A stretch of 10,850 nucleotides of DNA from Sphingomonas sp. (GTDB lineage Bacteria; Pseudomonadota; Alphaproteobacteria; Sphingomonadales; Sphingomonadaceae), in assembly GCA_030824725.1 (NCBI GenBank), contig JAPJRE010000104.1, positions 1-10,850 on the forward strand, written 5' to 3'. Positions within the stretch are counted from its first letter, which is position 1, and the number at the start of each line of letters is the position of its first letter. Positions 1 to 6,711 of the stretch are shown here, in pieces. Made by a program: the position numbers and the translations under genes. A model generated the notes under the pieces. It worked only from the letters and a program-made list of their open reading frames with translations. It had not been told where the DNA came from and searched no databases.

Positions 1-763
1 GGCGCTCAACCATGCCCTGCCGCCGGAAAGCCGCGCCTTCCTGCTCGCGCACCGGCTGGTCCGCTACGAGTTCGCCAACGAGATGCGGCTGGTGATCGAT
101 CGGGCCGGGCTCGCCTCGCTGGCCGCGCGCGAGCTGCTGAGCGTCGGCCTCGCCAACTATGCCGCGGGGGCGTTGCTGATGCCCTATGGCCGCTTCCGCG
201 CGGCCGCCTATGAGGTGCGCCACGACATCGATCGGCTGCGCCAGCGTTTCGCGGTGAGCTTCGAGCAGGCGTGCCACCGGCTCTCGACGCTGCAGCGACC
301 CGGCGCGCAGGGGCTGCCGGTGTTCTTCTGCCGCGTCGACATGGCCGGGAATATCACCAAGCGGCACTCGGCCACGCGGCTGCAGTTCGCCGCGCTCGGC
401 GGCGCGTGCCCCTTGTGGATCGTCCATGAGGCGGTGGCGATCCCGGACCGCATCCTGGTCCAGCTCGCCGAGATGCCCGACGGCACCCGCTATGTCTCGA
501 TGGCCAAGGGGCTGGTCAAGCCCTCGGGCAGCTTCACCCGACCGCCCCGCCGCTATGCCGTCGCGCTGGGCTGCGAGGAGGCGCATGCCGCCGACTTCGT
601 CTATGCCGATGCGCTGCGCACCGGCGGCGCCGCCACGCCGATCGGCGCCTCGTGCCGCATCTGCCCCCGGCTCGATTGCGACCAGCGCGCCTTCCCGCCT
701 GCCGGATCGGTGATCGAGATCGACCCCGATCGCCGCCGCGCCGTGCCCTACGGCTTCCGCTGA
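1..763 (+). CDS. ScfR/RamB-type short-chain acyl-CoA transcriptional regulator, C-terminal part (5' truncated by window)
   Basis: The reading frame is open from the second base of the window, so the Met codon at 83 is internal and only the last ~253 residues are visible. This part matches the C-terminal half of XRE-type regulators with an ImmA/IrrE-like (DUF955) domain followed by a DUF2083 domain. The landmarks are 'ANYAAGALLMPYGRF', then 'FEQACHRLSTLQRPG', 'FFCRVDMAGNITKRHS', and a terminal cysteine cluster 'GASCRICPRLDCDQRAFPP' (C-x2-C-x4-C). Known members (ScfR, RamB) are about 470 aa and control propionate, acetate or glyoxylate metabolism by sensing acyl-CoA. The N-terminal helix-turn-helix would lie outside the window. 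The next gene starts 66 bp downstream on the same strand, but nothing in the sequence shows that it is a target. The family call is firm; the ligand and targets are unknown. Confidence 0.85.
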   Translation, partial: ALNHALPPESRAFLLAHRLVRYEFANEMRLVIDRAGLASLAARELLSVGLANYAAGALLMPYGRFRAAAYEVRHDIDRLRQRFAVSFEQACHRLSTLQRPGAQGLPVFFCRVDMAGNITKRHSATRLQFAALGGACPLWIVHEAVAIPDRILVQLAEMPDGTRYVSMAKGLVKPSGSFTRPPRRYAVALGCEEAHAADFVYADALRTGGAATPIGASCRICPRLDCDQRAFPPAGSVIEIDPDRRRAVPYGFR

Positions 764-829
764 CGCTTGCGGGCGTCGCCCCCTTCATGGCATACCCAAA
801 GCTCAAAAACAGAATTTTGGAGAGGTGCC

Positions 830-1591
830 ATGGCAACCGCGCTCGCCCCCAGTCCGCAGGTCAGCGACGCCGAATGGGAGGCGCGCCAGCAGCTCGCCGC
901 CTGCTACCGCGTGTTCGACATGCTGGGCTGGTCCGAGATGATCTACAACCACATCACGGTGAAGCTGCCGGACCAGGAAGGCGCCTTCCTGATCAATCCC
1001 TTCGGGCTGCATTTCAGCGAGGTGAAGGCCTCCAACCTCGTCAAGATCGACATCGACGGCAACAAGCTGGACGACTCGCCCTATCCGGTGAACCGCGCCG
1101 GCTTCATCCAGCATTCCCTTTTTCATCGCCATCTGCCCGATGCGCATTGCATCATGCACAGCCACACCACCGCCGGCATGGCGGTCGCGTCGCTGGAAGG
1201 CGGGCTGCGGGCGACCAATTTCTACGCGTGCAACTTCATCGGCCAGATTGCCTACCATGATTTCGAAGGCGTCACCGTGCGCGACGAGGAAGGCGAGAGG
1301 CTGCTGGCCCATCTCGGCGACAAGCGCGTGATGCTGCTGCGCAACCACGGTATCCTCGCCATGGGCCGCACGCTGCCCGAGGCATTCGTCAAGCACTGGG
1401 CGCTACAGCGCGCCTGCGAGATCCAGGTCGCGACGATGAGCATGGGGCAACCCATCGAGATTGCGCCCGAGGTCGTCGCCGTCCACCAGCGCGACGTCCA
1501 TATGGCGCAAGTCCCCGGCGGCCCGGGCGCTGCGGACTTCGCGGCGATGGTGCGGCTGATCGACCGGATCGATCGCAGCTGGCGAGACTAG
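830..1591 (+). CDS. class II aldolase/adducin family protein
   Basis: 253 aa. The ATG at 830 is preferred because GGAGAGG ends a few bases before it; the frame extends to a TTG at 767 that has no ribosome binding site. The fold of class II aldolases is recognisable: 'MIYNHITVKLP' (~37-47), 'NPFGLHFSEV' (56-65), the metal-binding pair H110-S-H112 in 'IMHSHTTAGMAV', and a third histidine H173 in 'LLRNHGILAMG'. Class II aldolases such as L-fuculose-1-phosphate aldolase also use a glutamate about 19 residues before the first metal histidine. Here that position is Gly91 ('RAGFIQHSLFH'), as in the adducin-like branch, so retro-aldol chemistry cannot be assumed. Its substrate is unknown. Members of this branch occur near aromatic and sugar catabolic genes, and a LigB-type dioxygenase lies tail-to-tail with it here. 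The family is sure, the reaction is not. Confidence 0.9.
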   Translation: MATALAPSPQVSDAEWEARQQLAACYRVFDMLGWSEMIYNHITVKLPDQEGAFLINPFGLHFSEVKASNLVKIDIDGNKLDDSPYPVNRAGFIQHSLFHRHLPDAHCIMHSHTTAGMAVASLEGGLRATNFYACNFIGQIAYHDFEGVTVRDEEGERLLAHLGDKRVMLLRNHGILAMGRTLPEAFVKHWALQRACEIQVATMSMGQPIEIAPEVVAVHQRDVHMAQVPGGPGAADFAAMVRLIDRIDRSWRD

Positions 1592-2388
1592 CCGAAGCGG
1601 AAGCCGCTCACCGCCCAGCCGAGCACATGGTCGCGATAGTCGCAGTCGGCCGGCCCCTCGCCACCCGCGCCGAGCGCGACCATCAGCGGCAGGAGATGCT
1701 CCTCGCGCGGATGGGCGAATTCGGCATAGGGGAAGTCACGCCAGGCGATGATCCGGGCTTCGCGACGCGCGGGATCGGGATCGGTGGCGGCGTCGACCAG
1801 CGCGTCATCCCACACATCGGCATAGGGCGTCGCCTGCGGGCCCCGAACGCGCAGATTGTGGAAGCTCATGCCCGAGCCGACGATCAGCACCCCCTCGTCG
1901 CGCAAGGGGCCCAGCGCCTTGCCGATCGCGACATGCGCGGCCGGATCGAGGTCCGCCCGCAGCGACACTTGCACGAGCGGTATGTCGGCATCCGGCACCG
2001 CGACCTTCATCGGAATGAACACGCCGTGGTCCCAGCCGCGCTCGCGCTCGACCCCGGTGGGGAAGCCGGCGCCTTCGAGCAGCGCCTTGGCCCGCAGCGC
2101 CACCTCGGGCGCGCCGGGGGTATCCCAGCGCAGGTGGTAGGTGTGTTCGGGGAAGCCGTAATAGTCGAACAGCAGCGGCCGGCCGTCGCCGACATGCACG
2201 GTAACGTCGCGCTCCTCCCAATGCCCGGACACGAGCAGGATCGCCCGCGGCCGCTCGGGCAGGCTGGCGATCAGCCCGGCGAGATAGGCCTGCATCGGCT
2301 GCCACATCGGATCGGGCGGACCGCCAGCGGGGTCCATGAAGAAGCAGGGGCCGCCACCATGCGGGATGAAGAGCGTGGGTAGGGTCAT
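1588..2388 (-). CDS. LigB/DODA-type extradiol ring-cleavage dioxygenase (YgiD-like)
   Basis: 266 aa, starting at the ATG at 2388. The open frame continues upstream, but that part is arbitrary sequence running into the divergent gene, and family members begin with the 'LPTLFIPHGGG' seen here. The family (E. coli YgiD, plant DOPA 4,5-dioxygenase) cleaves catechol-type rings with a non-haem metal. Expected ligands and catalytic residues are visible: H10 in 'FIPHGGGP', H56 in 'LLVSGHWE', D120-H121-G in 'GWDHGVFIPM', H177 in 'GMSFHNLR', and H231 in 'REEHLLPLMVALG'. The length is normal for the family (about 260-270 aa). It is cytoplasmic, with no signal peptide. The shared CTAG with the aldolase leaves no room for a bidirectional terminator. 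The true substrate (DOPA, another catechol, or none known) cannot be read from the sequence. Confidence 0.92.
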   Translation of the reverse strand: MTLPTLFIPHGGGPCFFMDPAGGPPDPMWQPMQAYLAGLIASLPERPRAILLVSGHWEERDVTVHVGDGRPLLFDYYGFPEHTYHLRWDTPGAPEVALRAKALLEGAGFPTGVERERGWDHGVFIPMKVAVPDADIPLVQVSLRADLDPAAHVAIGKALGPLRDEGVLIVGSGMSFHNLRVRGPQATPYADVWDDALVDAATDPDPARREARIIAWRDFPYAEFAHPREEHLLPLMVALGAGGEGPADCDYRDHVLGWAVSGFRFG

Positions 2389-2425
2389 CCCAGCAATGTC
2401 GCGCGCGGCGTGGCGGGCGACAATG

Positions 2426-2442
2426 CCGGTTTCGAAAACCGG
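2426..2442. promoter_or_regulatory. perfect inverted repeat in divergent spacer, possible operator
   Basis: The arms CCGGTTT and AAACCGG are separated by CGA. The palindrome lies inside the 78-bp spacer between the divergently transcribed dioxygenase (start 2388) and the [2Fe-2S] gene (start 2467), about 25-38 bp from each start codon. The position suits an operator controlling both directions, or a hairpin in either 5' leader. No regulator gene is adjacent and no family consensus is recognised. Confidence 0.4.
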
Positions 2443-2466
2443 TCGTTTCCCGCTAGGATCCCGGGC

Positions 2467-2940
2467 ATGACTCGGTTCACCGTCAACAACCAGCCGGTCC
2501 AGTACGACATGGATCCGCAGACGCCTTTGCTCTGGGCCTTGCGCGACGCCTCCAACCTCACCGGCACCAAATATGGCTGCGGCACCGGCGATTGCGGCGC
2601 CTGCACCGTCGACATCGACGGCGCCGCCCGCCTCGCCTGCCGCGAGACGATCGGGGCGATCGAAGGCACCTTCGTCACCACCATCGAAGGCCTCTCGCCC
2701 GATCGCAGCCACCCGGTGCAGCAGGCCTTCCTCGCCGCCAATCTGGTCCAGTGCGGCTATTGCATCCCCGGCATGGTGATGGCGGCGTCGGTGCTGATCC
2801 GTACCAATCGCAACCCTTCGGAAGATGACATCCGGCAGGGCATCCCCAATATCTGCCGCTGCGGCATCTATCCGCGGCTGGTCGCAGCGATCCAGGACGC
2901 CGCGCGGATCGCACGCGGCGACCCCGACGAAAAAGCCTGA
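2467..2940 (+). CDS. [2Fe-2S] protein, isoquinoline 1-oxidoreductase alpha-subunit type (small subunit of a xanthine-oxidase-family enzyme)
   Basis: 157 aa, start ATG 2467 with AGGA 8 bases upstream. It carries two [2Fe-2S] clusters in the standard order: a plant-ferredoxin-type site with C38, C43, C46 and C58 ('GCGTGDCGACTVD...LAC'), and an alpha-helical site with C96, C99, C130 and C132 ('QCGYCIPGM...NICRCGIY'). Such subunits pass electrons from a molybdopterin hydroxylase subunit (IorB-like) to an external acceptor, usually in the cytoplasm or periplasm. They are normally encoded directly next to that large subunit. Here the downstream neighbour is an unrelated secreted RcnB-family protein and the upstream one a dioxygenase, so the catalytic partner is missing from the locus. 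All eight cysteines are intact, so nothing in the protein suggests decay. Assignment to the family is very sure; its working partner is unknown. Confidence 0.93.
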   Translation: MTRFTVNNQPVQYDMDPQTPLLWALRDASNLTGTKYGCGTGDCGACTVDIDGAARLACRETIGAIEGTFVTTIEGLSPDRSHPVQQAFLAANLVQCGYCIPGMVMAASVLIRTNRNPSEDDIRQGIPNICRCGIYPRLVAAIQDAARIARGDPDEKA

Positions 2941-2953
2941 AAGCTTTCAATCA

Positions 2954-3000
2954 CCTGACGACGCAATTCAGAGCCCGCTCAGCCGGGCGTGCGTATCAGG
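2954..3000 (+). other. nested three-stem imperfect hairpin between the Fe-S gene and the RcnB-family gene
   Basis: Three consecutive pairs of complementary blocks nest around one loop: CCTGA (2954-2958) with TCAGG (2996-3000), ACGCA (2961-2965) with TGCGT (2990-2994), and GCCCG (2973-2977) with CGGGC (2984-2988). Short asymmetric bulges separate them. It lies 13 bp after the Fe-S stop and 46 bp before the RcnB-family start. No T-tract follows, so it is a poor Rho-independent terminator. It may be a 3' end stabiliser, a terminator without U-run, or a structured leader. Confidence 0.4.
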
Positions 3001-3046
3001 AAGCATCGGCACGGCGACGACGCTGCTGCCACCGGAGAATGGTTCG

Positions 3047-3940
3047 ATGAAGAGGATGGTTCTGGCGGCAATCGCAGCCGCAACCGCGTTGGTGCCCGTT
3101 GCCGCCATCGCACAGGAGCGCGGCGAGCATCGCGGCAATGGCGGATGGAACCGCCCCGACGGCGGCCGCCCGCAAGGCGGCCAGGGCTGGCAGCGGCCCG
3201 AGAGCAGGCCGCAAGCACAACCGCAGGATCGTAGCAATTGGCAACGCCCGCAGGCGCAGTCCCAGGATCGCGGCACCGGGCAGCGCCCGCAAGGCGGCAG
3301 CGGCTGGATGCGCCCACAGGGTGCGCCGCAAGCCATGGACCGCGGCGACTGGCGTCGCCCCGAAGGCCAGCCTCGCCCCGCCTTCCAGCAGCCACAGGGA
3401 AGCCAGACGCCGGTGCAGCCGCAGCGCGACTGGCGCAGCGGGCAGCGCCCCGACTGGAAGAATCGCGGCGACGATCGCGGGCCCCAGGCCTGGCAGGATC
3501 GCCGGCCGGACGATCGTTCGCGCACGCAGTGGAGCAACGGACGCAATTGGGGCCGCCGCGACGGCGACGGGCGCTGGAATGATCGGCGCGACTGGGATCG
3601 CGGCGATCGCTGGCGCGGCGATCGCGGGGTGTGGAACAGTGGCTGGCGCAACGACCATCGCTACGACTGGCGCGCCTATCGCAACTATAACCGCAGCGCC
3701 TATCGCCTGCCGCGCTATTATCCGCCGGCACGCTGGAGCTACGGGTATCGCCGGTTCTCGGTCGGCTACCGGCTCGACAGCTTCCTGTTCGGACAGCAAT
3801 ATTGGATCAACGATCCCTATAGCTATCGCCTGCCGGAGGTCTGGGGCCCTTATCGCTGGGTGCGCTATTATGACGATGCCCTGCTGGTCGATATCACCAC
3901 CGGCCGGGTGGTCGATGTGATCAACGGGATCTTCTGGTAA
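3047..3940 (+). CDS. secreted RcnB-family protein with Trp/Arg/Pro/Gln-rich repeats
   Basis: 297 aa. The ATG at 3047 has GGAG 9 bases upstream; a second in-frame ATG at 3056 is possible. An N-terminal signal peptide (residues 1-22, cleavage after 'AAIA') points to export. Residues ~23-205 are low complexity, rich in W, R, P, Q, G, D and N, with degenerate units around 'GWxRPxG' and 'QDRxxWQRPQ'. The last ~84 residues form the conserved RcnB-type domain: aromatic-rich 'YRLPRYYPPARWSYGYRRFSVGYRL', then 'VWGPYRWVRYYDDALLVDITTGRVVDVINGIFW'. E. coli RcnB is a small periplasmic protein affecting nickel/cobalt homeostasis. Alphaproteobacterial relatives are longer and often carry such linker regions, and their role is not established. 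No metal-binding His/Cys cluster is visible, so a metal role should not be assumed. The domain call is good, the function is unknown. Confidence 0.85.
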   Translation: MKRMVLAAIAAATALVPVAAIAQERGEHRGNGGWNRPDGGRPQGGQGWQRPESRPQAQPQDRSNWQRPQAQSQDRGTGQRPQGGSGWMRPQGAPQAMDRGDWRRPEGQPRPAFQQPQGSQTPVQPQRDWRSGQRPDWKNRGDDRGPQAWQDRRPDDRSRTQWSNGRNWGRRDGDGRWNDRRDWDRGDRWRGDRGVWNSGWRNDHRYDWRAYRNYNRSAYRLPRYYPPARWSYGYRRFSVGYRLDSFLFGQQYWINDPYSYRLPEVWGPYRWVRYYDDALLVDITTGRVVDVINGIFW

Positions 3941-3950
3941 TCAAGGTGCG

Positions 3951-3974
3951 GGGGCCGGCAGCGATGCCGGCTCC
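3951..3974 (+). terminator. GC-rich hairpin after the RcnB-family gene, weak terminator candidate
   Basis: GCCGGC at 3954-3959 and again at 3966-3971 (self-complementary sequence) close a 6-base loop. The stem extends to about 9 bp (3951-3974) with one G-U pair. It begins 10 bases after the stop codon of the RcnB-family gene, but only two T follow. It directly precedes a TTG at 3975, which argues that this TTG is not the start of the next gene. Confidence 0.4.
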
Positions 3975-4016
3975 TTGCGCTTGCAATCGCGGCGAGGCCC
4001 GGCAAAGAGTTTCGCC

Positions 4017-4745
4017 GTGAGCAAGGCAAACGGCAACAGCAAGGGATCGCCCTCGCCCGAGCGGGCACGGATCGGGCGCGAGGTAGCGGCACGTCTGGAC
4101 GCCCATCCGAGCGTACGGCGGGCGAAAGTGGAACTCGCCCAGGTCTATACCTATCCGGGCTTCTTGAGCGACGCGGAGTGCGGCATGCTGATGGCGCTGA
4201 TCGACAGCAATGCCCGCCCCTCGACGCTACTCGCCGCCACCGAAGACCCTGACTATCGCACCAGCCACAGCTCGGACCTCTATCGCTGGTCCCCGGACAT
4301 CCTCGCGATCGACAACCGCATCGCGGACCTGCTCGGCATCCCGGTCGAGAATGCCGAGACCATGCAGGGGCAGCGCTATGCGCCCAACCAGCAGTTCCGC
4401 GCGCATTGCGACTATTTCCATGAAGACAGCGTCTATTGGGAAAAGATGCTCGAAACCGGCGGCCAGCGCACCTGGACCGCAATGGCCTATCTCAACGATG
4501 TCGAGGAAGGCGGCGCCACCTGGTTCCCGCGCGCCGGCATCCGCTTCAAGCCCAAGCGCGGCCTGCTGGTGATCTGGAACAACATGGCGAGCGACGGCAG
4601 CCCGAACTACGACACACTGCACGAGGGCACGCGGGTCATCGAAGGCACCAAGTACATCATCACCAAATGGTTCCGCGAAGGCGCCTGGATCAAGGCACCG
4701 ATCCAGACCTATCGCTCGGGCGTGGTCGACGCCGACGCGGACTGA
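4017..4745 (+). CDS. prolyl 4-hydroxylase-like 2-oxoglutarate/Fe(II)-dependent oxygenase
   Basis: 242 aa from the GTG at 4017, which has AAAGAG 7 bases upstream. A longer TTG start at 3975 sits at the foot of a hairpin and is less likely. The double-stranded beta-helix core of the P4H family is clear: 'YTYPGFLSDAEC' (~44-55) at the start, iron ligands H130-C-D132 in 'FRAHCDYF', distal iron ligand H202 in 'DTLHEGTRV', and the 2-oxoglutarate-binding K212 in 'GTKYIITKWFRE'. 'AYLNDVEEGGATWFP' (157-171) is also characteristic. The enzyme should couple 2-oxoglutarate decarboxylation to hydroxylation, probably of a prolyl residue in a protein, but bacterial P4H substrates are mostly unknown. No signal peptide or membrane segment is seen, so it is cytoplasmic. 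It is probably transcribed alone: hairpins flank it on both sides. Catalytic competence is likely; the substrate is not deducible. Confidence 0.9.
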   Translation: MSKANGNSKGSPSPERARIGREVAARLDAHPSVRRAKVELAQVYTYPGFLSDAECGMLMALIDSNARPSTLLAATEDPDYRTSHSSDLYRWSPDILAIDNRIADLLGIPVENAETMQGQRYAPNQQFRAHCDYFHEDSVYWEKMLETGGQRTWTAMAYLNDVEEGGATWFPRAGIRFKPKRGLLVIWNNMASDGSPNYDTLHEGTRVIEGTKYIITKWFREGAWIKAPIQTYRSGVVDADAD

Positions 4746-4752
4746 CTATCCC

Positions 4753-4781
4753 ATCGGCGCACGCCGATAGGGCTCCGCCCT
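4753..4781 (+). terminator. adjacent small hairpins between the P4H-like gene and recJ, weak terminator candidate
   Basis: ATCGGC (4753-4758) pairs with GCCGAT (4763-4768) around a 4-base loop. AGGGC (4769-4773) pairs with GCCCT (4777-4781) around TCC. They start 7 bases after the P4H-like stop codon. There is no T-tract, so termination is uncertain. Confidence 0.3.
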
Positions 4782-4815
4782 CGACAATCCAGGGTGCACC
4801 GGCCACATCGGGTGC

Positions 4816-6582
4816 ATGTCCCCTGCCCTCAACGTGCACCGTTCGATCCTCGGCCAGCCATGGCGCTGGCGCGGTCTCGCCGCCGATGCGCGCGACCCGA
4901 GTTTCGCGCCCGACGACCTCGTCACCCAGTTGCTCCTCACCCGCGGCGTCGATCGCGCCGACCTGGAACGCCACCGCACCCCCAGCATCCGCGCCTTCAT
5001 GCCGGACCCGTCGATCTTCCGCGACATGGACCGCGCCGCCGAACGGCTTGCCGATGCGGTGGAGGCACGCGAGCGAATCGCGATCTTCGGCGATTACGAT
5101 GTCGACGGCGCCACCTCCGCCGCGCTGCTGATCCTGCTGCTGCGCGATCTCGGACTGGAGGCGACGCCGTACATCCCAGATCGACTGATGGAGGGCTATG
5201 GCCCCTCGGGCGAGGCGCTGGTGCTGCTGAAGCAGCAGGGCCATGGGCTGATCGTCACCGTCGATTGCGGCGCCCAGGCCTTCGAGGCGCTGGCGATGGC
5301 GCGCGACGTGGACGCCGATGTGATCGTCGTCGATCATCACAAATGCGCGACCGAGCTTCCGATCGCCCATGCGCTGGTGAACCCCAACCGGCTCGACGAG
5401 ACCGAGGGCGCCGAACATGGCCATCTCGCCGCGGTCGGCGTCGCCTTCCTGCTGGGCGCGGCGCTGGTGCGGACGCTGCGCGCGCGGGGCTATTTCACTG
5501 GCCGGACGGAGCCGCGCCTGCTCGACCTGCTCGACATCGTCGCGCTCGGCACGGTGGCGGACGTGGCGCAGCTCAAGGGGCTCAACCGCGCCTTTGTCGC
5601 GCAGGGGCTGAAGGTGATGGCGCAGCGCCGCAACCTCGGCATCGCCGCGCTGATCGAAGCCTCGCGCCTCACCCGTGCGCCGACCTGCACCGATCTCGGC
5701 TTCGCGCTGGGGCCGCGAATCAATGCGGGCGGGCGCGTCGGCAAGTCGGACCTCGGCGTCCGTCTGCTCACCACCCGCGATCCTGCCGAGGCACGCGCAA
5801 TCGCGACAGAGCTCGACCTGCTCAACGAGGAGCGCCGCGCGATCGAGGCAGAGGTCCAGGCGGCCGCCGAATCGCTCTGCCTTGAGGGCGGCGACCGGAT
5901 GGTCGCGCTGGTCGCCGGCGAAGGCTGGCATCCCGGGGTAATCGGCATCGTCGCCGGGCGACTCAAGGAAAAGTTCGGACGCCCCGCCCTGGTGATCGCG
6001 GTCGGCGAGGACGGCATCGGCAAGGGCTCGGGCCGCTCGATCCCGGGGGTCGATCTCGGCGCCGCGGTGCTTGCCGCCAAGGATGCCGGGCTGCTGATCG
6101 CGGGCGGCGGCCATGCGATGGCCTGCGGCGTGACGGTAGCGGCGGCGCGGGTGGACGAACTTGGCGCCTTTCTCGAGGATCGCCTCGCCGAGCGAATCGC
6201 CATCACCCGCGGCGAGCGCGCGCTGCTGCTCGATGCCGTCCTCAGCCCCGCGGGCGTCAATCCGTCGCTGGTGGAGGCGATGGACGCAGGCGGGCCCTAT
6301 GGCATGGGCTGGCCGGCGCCGCGCATCGCGGCGGGCCCGGTGCGGGTGCTCAAGGCCGATGTGGTGGGCACCGGCGGGCATGTCCGGGTGATCGTCGCCG
6401 GGGCAGACGGGCAGAGCCTGAAGGCCGTCGCCTTCCGCCAGGCCGATTCGGACCTAGGCCAGGCGCTGCTCTCCGCCCCCTCGCACCGCCGCCTCTGGCT
6501 GGCGGGACGCGCCAGGATCGACACCTGGGGGAGCCGCCCGGCAGCAGAATTGCACATAGAAGATGCTGCATGGGCTGAATGA
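4816..6582 (+). CDS. recJ: single-stranded-DNA-specific exonuclease RecJ
   Basis: 588 aa, start ATG 4816 with only a weak ribosome binding site. RecJ degrades single-stranded DNA 5' to 3' in recombination, mismatch and base-excision repair, using two metal ions in the cytoplasm. The DHH phosphoesterase core is intact: 'FGDYDVDGATSA' (D93, D95, D97), D150 in 'VTVDCGAQ', and the D173-H174-H175 motif in 'VVDHHKCATE'. The family signature 'GPRINAGGRVGKSDLGVRLL' spans ~299-318, 'EGWHPGVIGIVAGRLKEKFGRP' ~369-390, and the DHHA1 domain has 'IAGGGHAMACGV' (~428-439). The C-terminal ~120 residues fit the OB-like domain ('RVLKADVVGTGGHVRVIV'). Length matches bacterial RecJ. It precedes tRNA-Glu on the same strand by 54 bp but the tRNA has its own promoter. 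The assignment is certain. Confidence 0.97.
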   Translation: MSPALNVHRSILGQPWRWRGLAADARDPSFAPDDLVTQLLLTRGVDRADLERHRTPSIRAFMPDPSIFRDMDRAAERLADAVEARERIAIFGDYDVDGATSAALLILLLRDLGLEATPYIPDRLMEGYGPSGEALVLLKQQGHGLIVTVDCGAQAFEALAMARDVDADVIVVDHHKCATELPIAHALVNPNRLDETEGAEHGHLAAVGVAFLLGAALVRTLRARGYFTGRTEPRLLDLLDIVALGTVADVAQLKGLNRAFVAQGLKVMAQRRNLGIAALIEASRLTRAPTCTDLGFALGPRINAGGRVGKSDLGVRLLTTRDPAEARAIATELDLLNEERRAIEAEVQAAAESLCLEGGDRMVALVAGEGWHPGVIGIVAGRLKEKFGRPALVIAVGEDGIGKGSGRSIPGVDLGAAVLAAKDAGLLIAGGGHAMACGVTVAAARVDELGAFLEDRLAERIAITRGERALLLDAVLSPAGVNPSLVEAMDAGGPYGMGWPAPRIAAGPVRVLKADVVGTGGHVRVIVAGADGQSLKAVAFRQADSDLGQALLSAPSHRRLWLAGRARIDTWGSRPAAELHIEDAAWAE

Positions 6583-6586
6583 GTGC

Positions 6587-6615
6587 TTGACGACTTTGGA
6601 ATCGCCCCCTATTCG
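6587..6615 (+). promoter_or_regulatory. sigma-70-like promoter of tRNA-Glu
   Basis: TTGACG (6587-6592) and TATTCG (6610-6615) are separated by 17 bases, the optimal spacing. The -10 ends 21 bases before the mature tRNA, so transcription would start near 6622 with a short 5' leader. The -35 is only a few bases past the recJ stop codon. Confidence 0.7.
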
Positions 6616-6636
6616 GCCGCTCCACGCCACGCAGTT

Positions 6637-6711
6637 GGCCCCTTCGTCTAGCGGTTAGGACGCGGCCCTTTCACGGCTGAAACACGGGTTCGATTCCCGT
6701 AGGGGTCACCA
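6637..6711 (+). tRNA. tRNA-Glu (anticodon TTC), CCA encoded
   Basis: The acceptor stem GGCCCCT (6637-6643) pairs with AGGGGTC (6701-6707), including one G-U pair. The D-arm contains 'AGCGGTTAGGA'. The anticodon loop CTTTCAC (6668-6674) gives anticodon TTC at 6670-6672. The T-arm reads ACGGG-TTCGATT-CCCGT, the discriminator base is A6708, and CCA (6709-6711) is encoded. All arms fold normally and the sequence closely resembles known bacterial tRNA-Glu. It reads GAA and GAG codons. The tRNA is intact, with no sign of disruption. Confidence 0.97.

Noticed and set aside
1627..2382. 251-codon plus-strand open frame opposite the dioxygenase
   Set aside because: The product is His/Arg/Gly-rich without motifs; the minus-strand frame contains the full set of DODA residues.
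2996..3799. Long minus- and plus-strand open frames overlapping the RcnB-family gene
   Set aside because: Their products are Ala/Arg/Pro-biased strings without motifs, while the accepted frame has a ribosome binding site, a signal peptide and a conserved C-terminal domain.
4690..6381. Long open frame (563 codons) on the minus strand opposite recJ
   Set aside because: It is a composition shadow of a GC-rich gene: the plus strand encodes an unmistakable RecJ over the same bases, and the antisense product is low-complexity with no recognisable domain.
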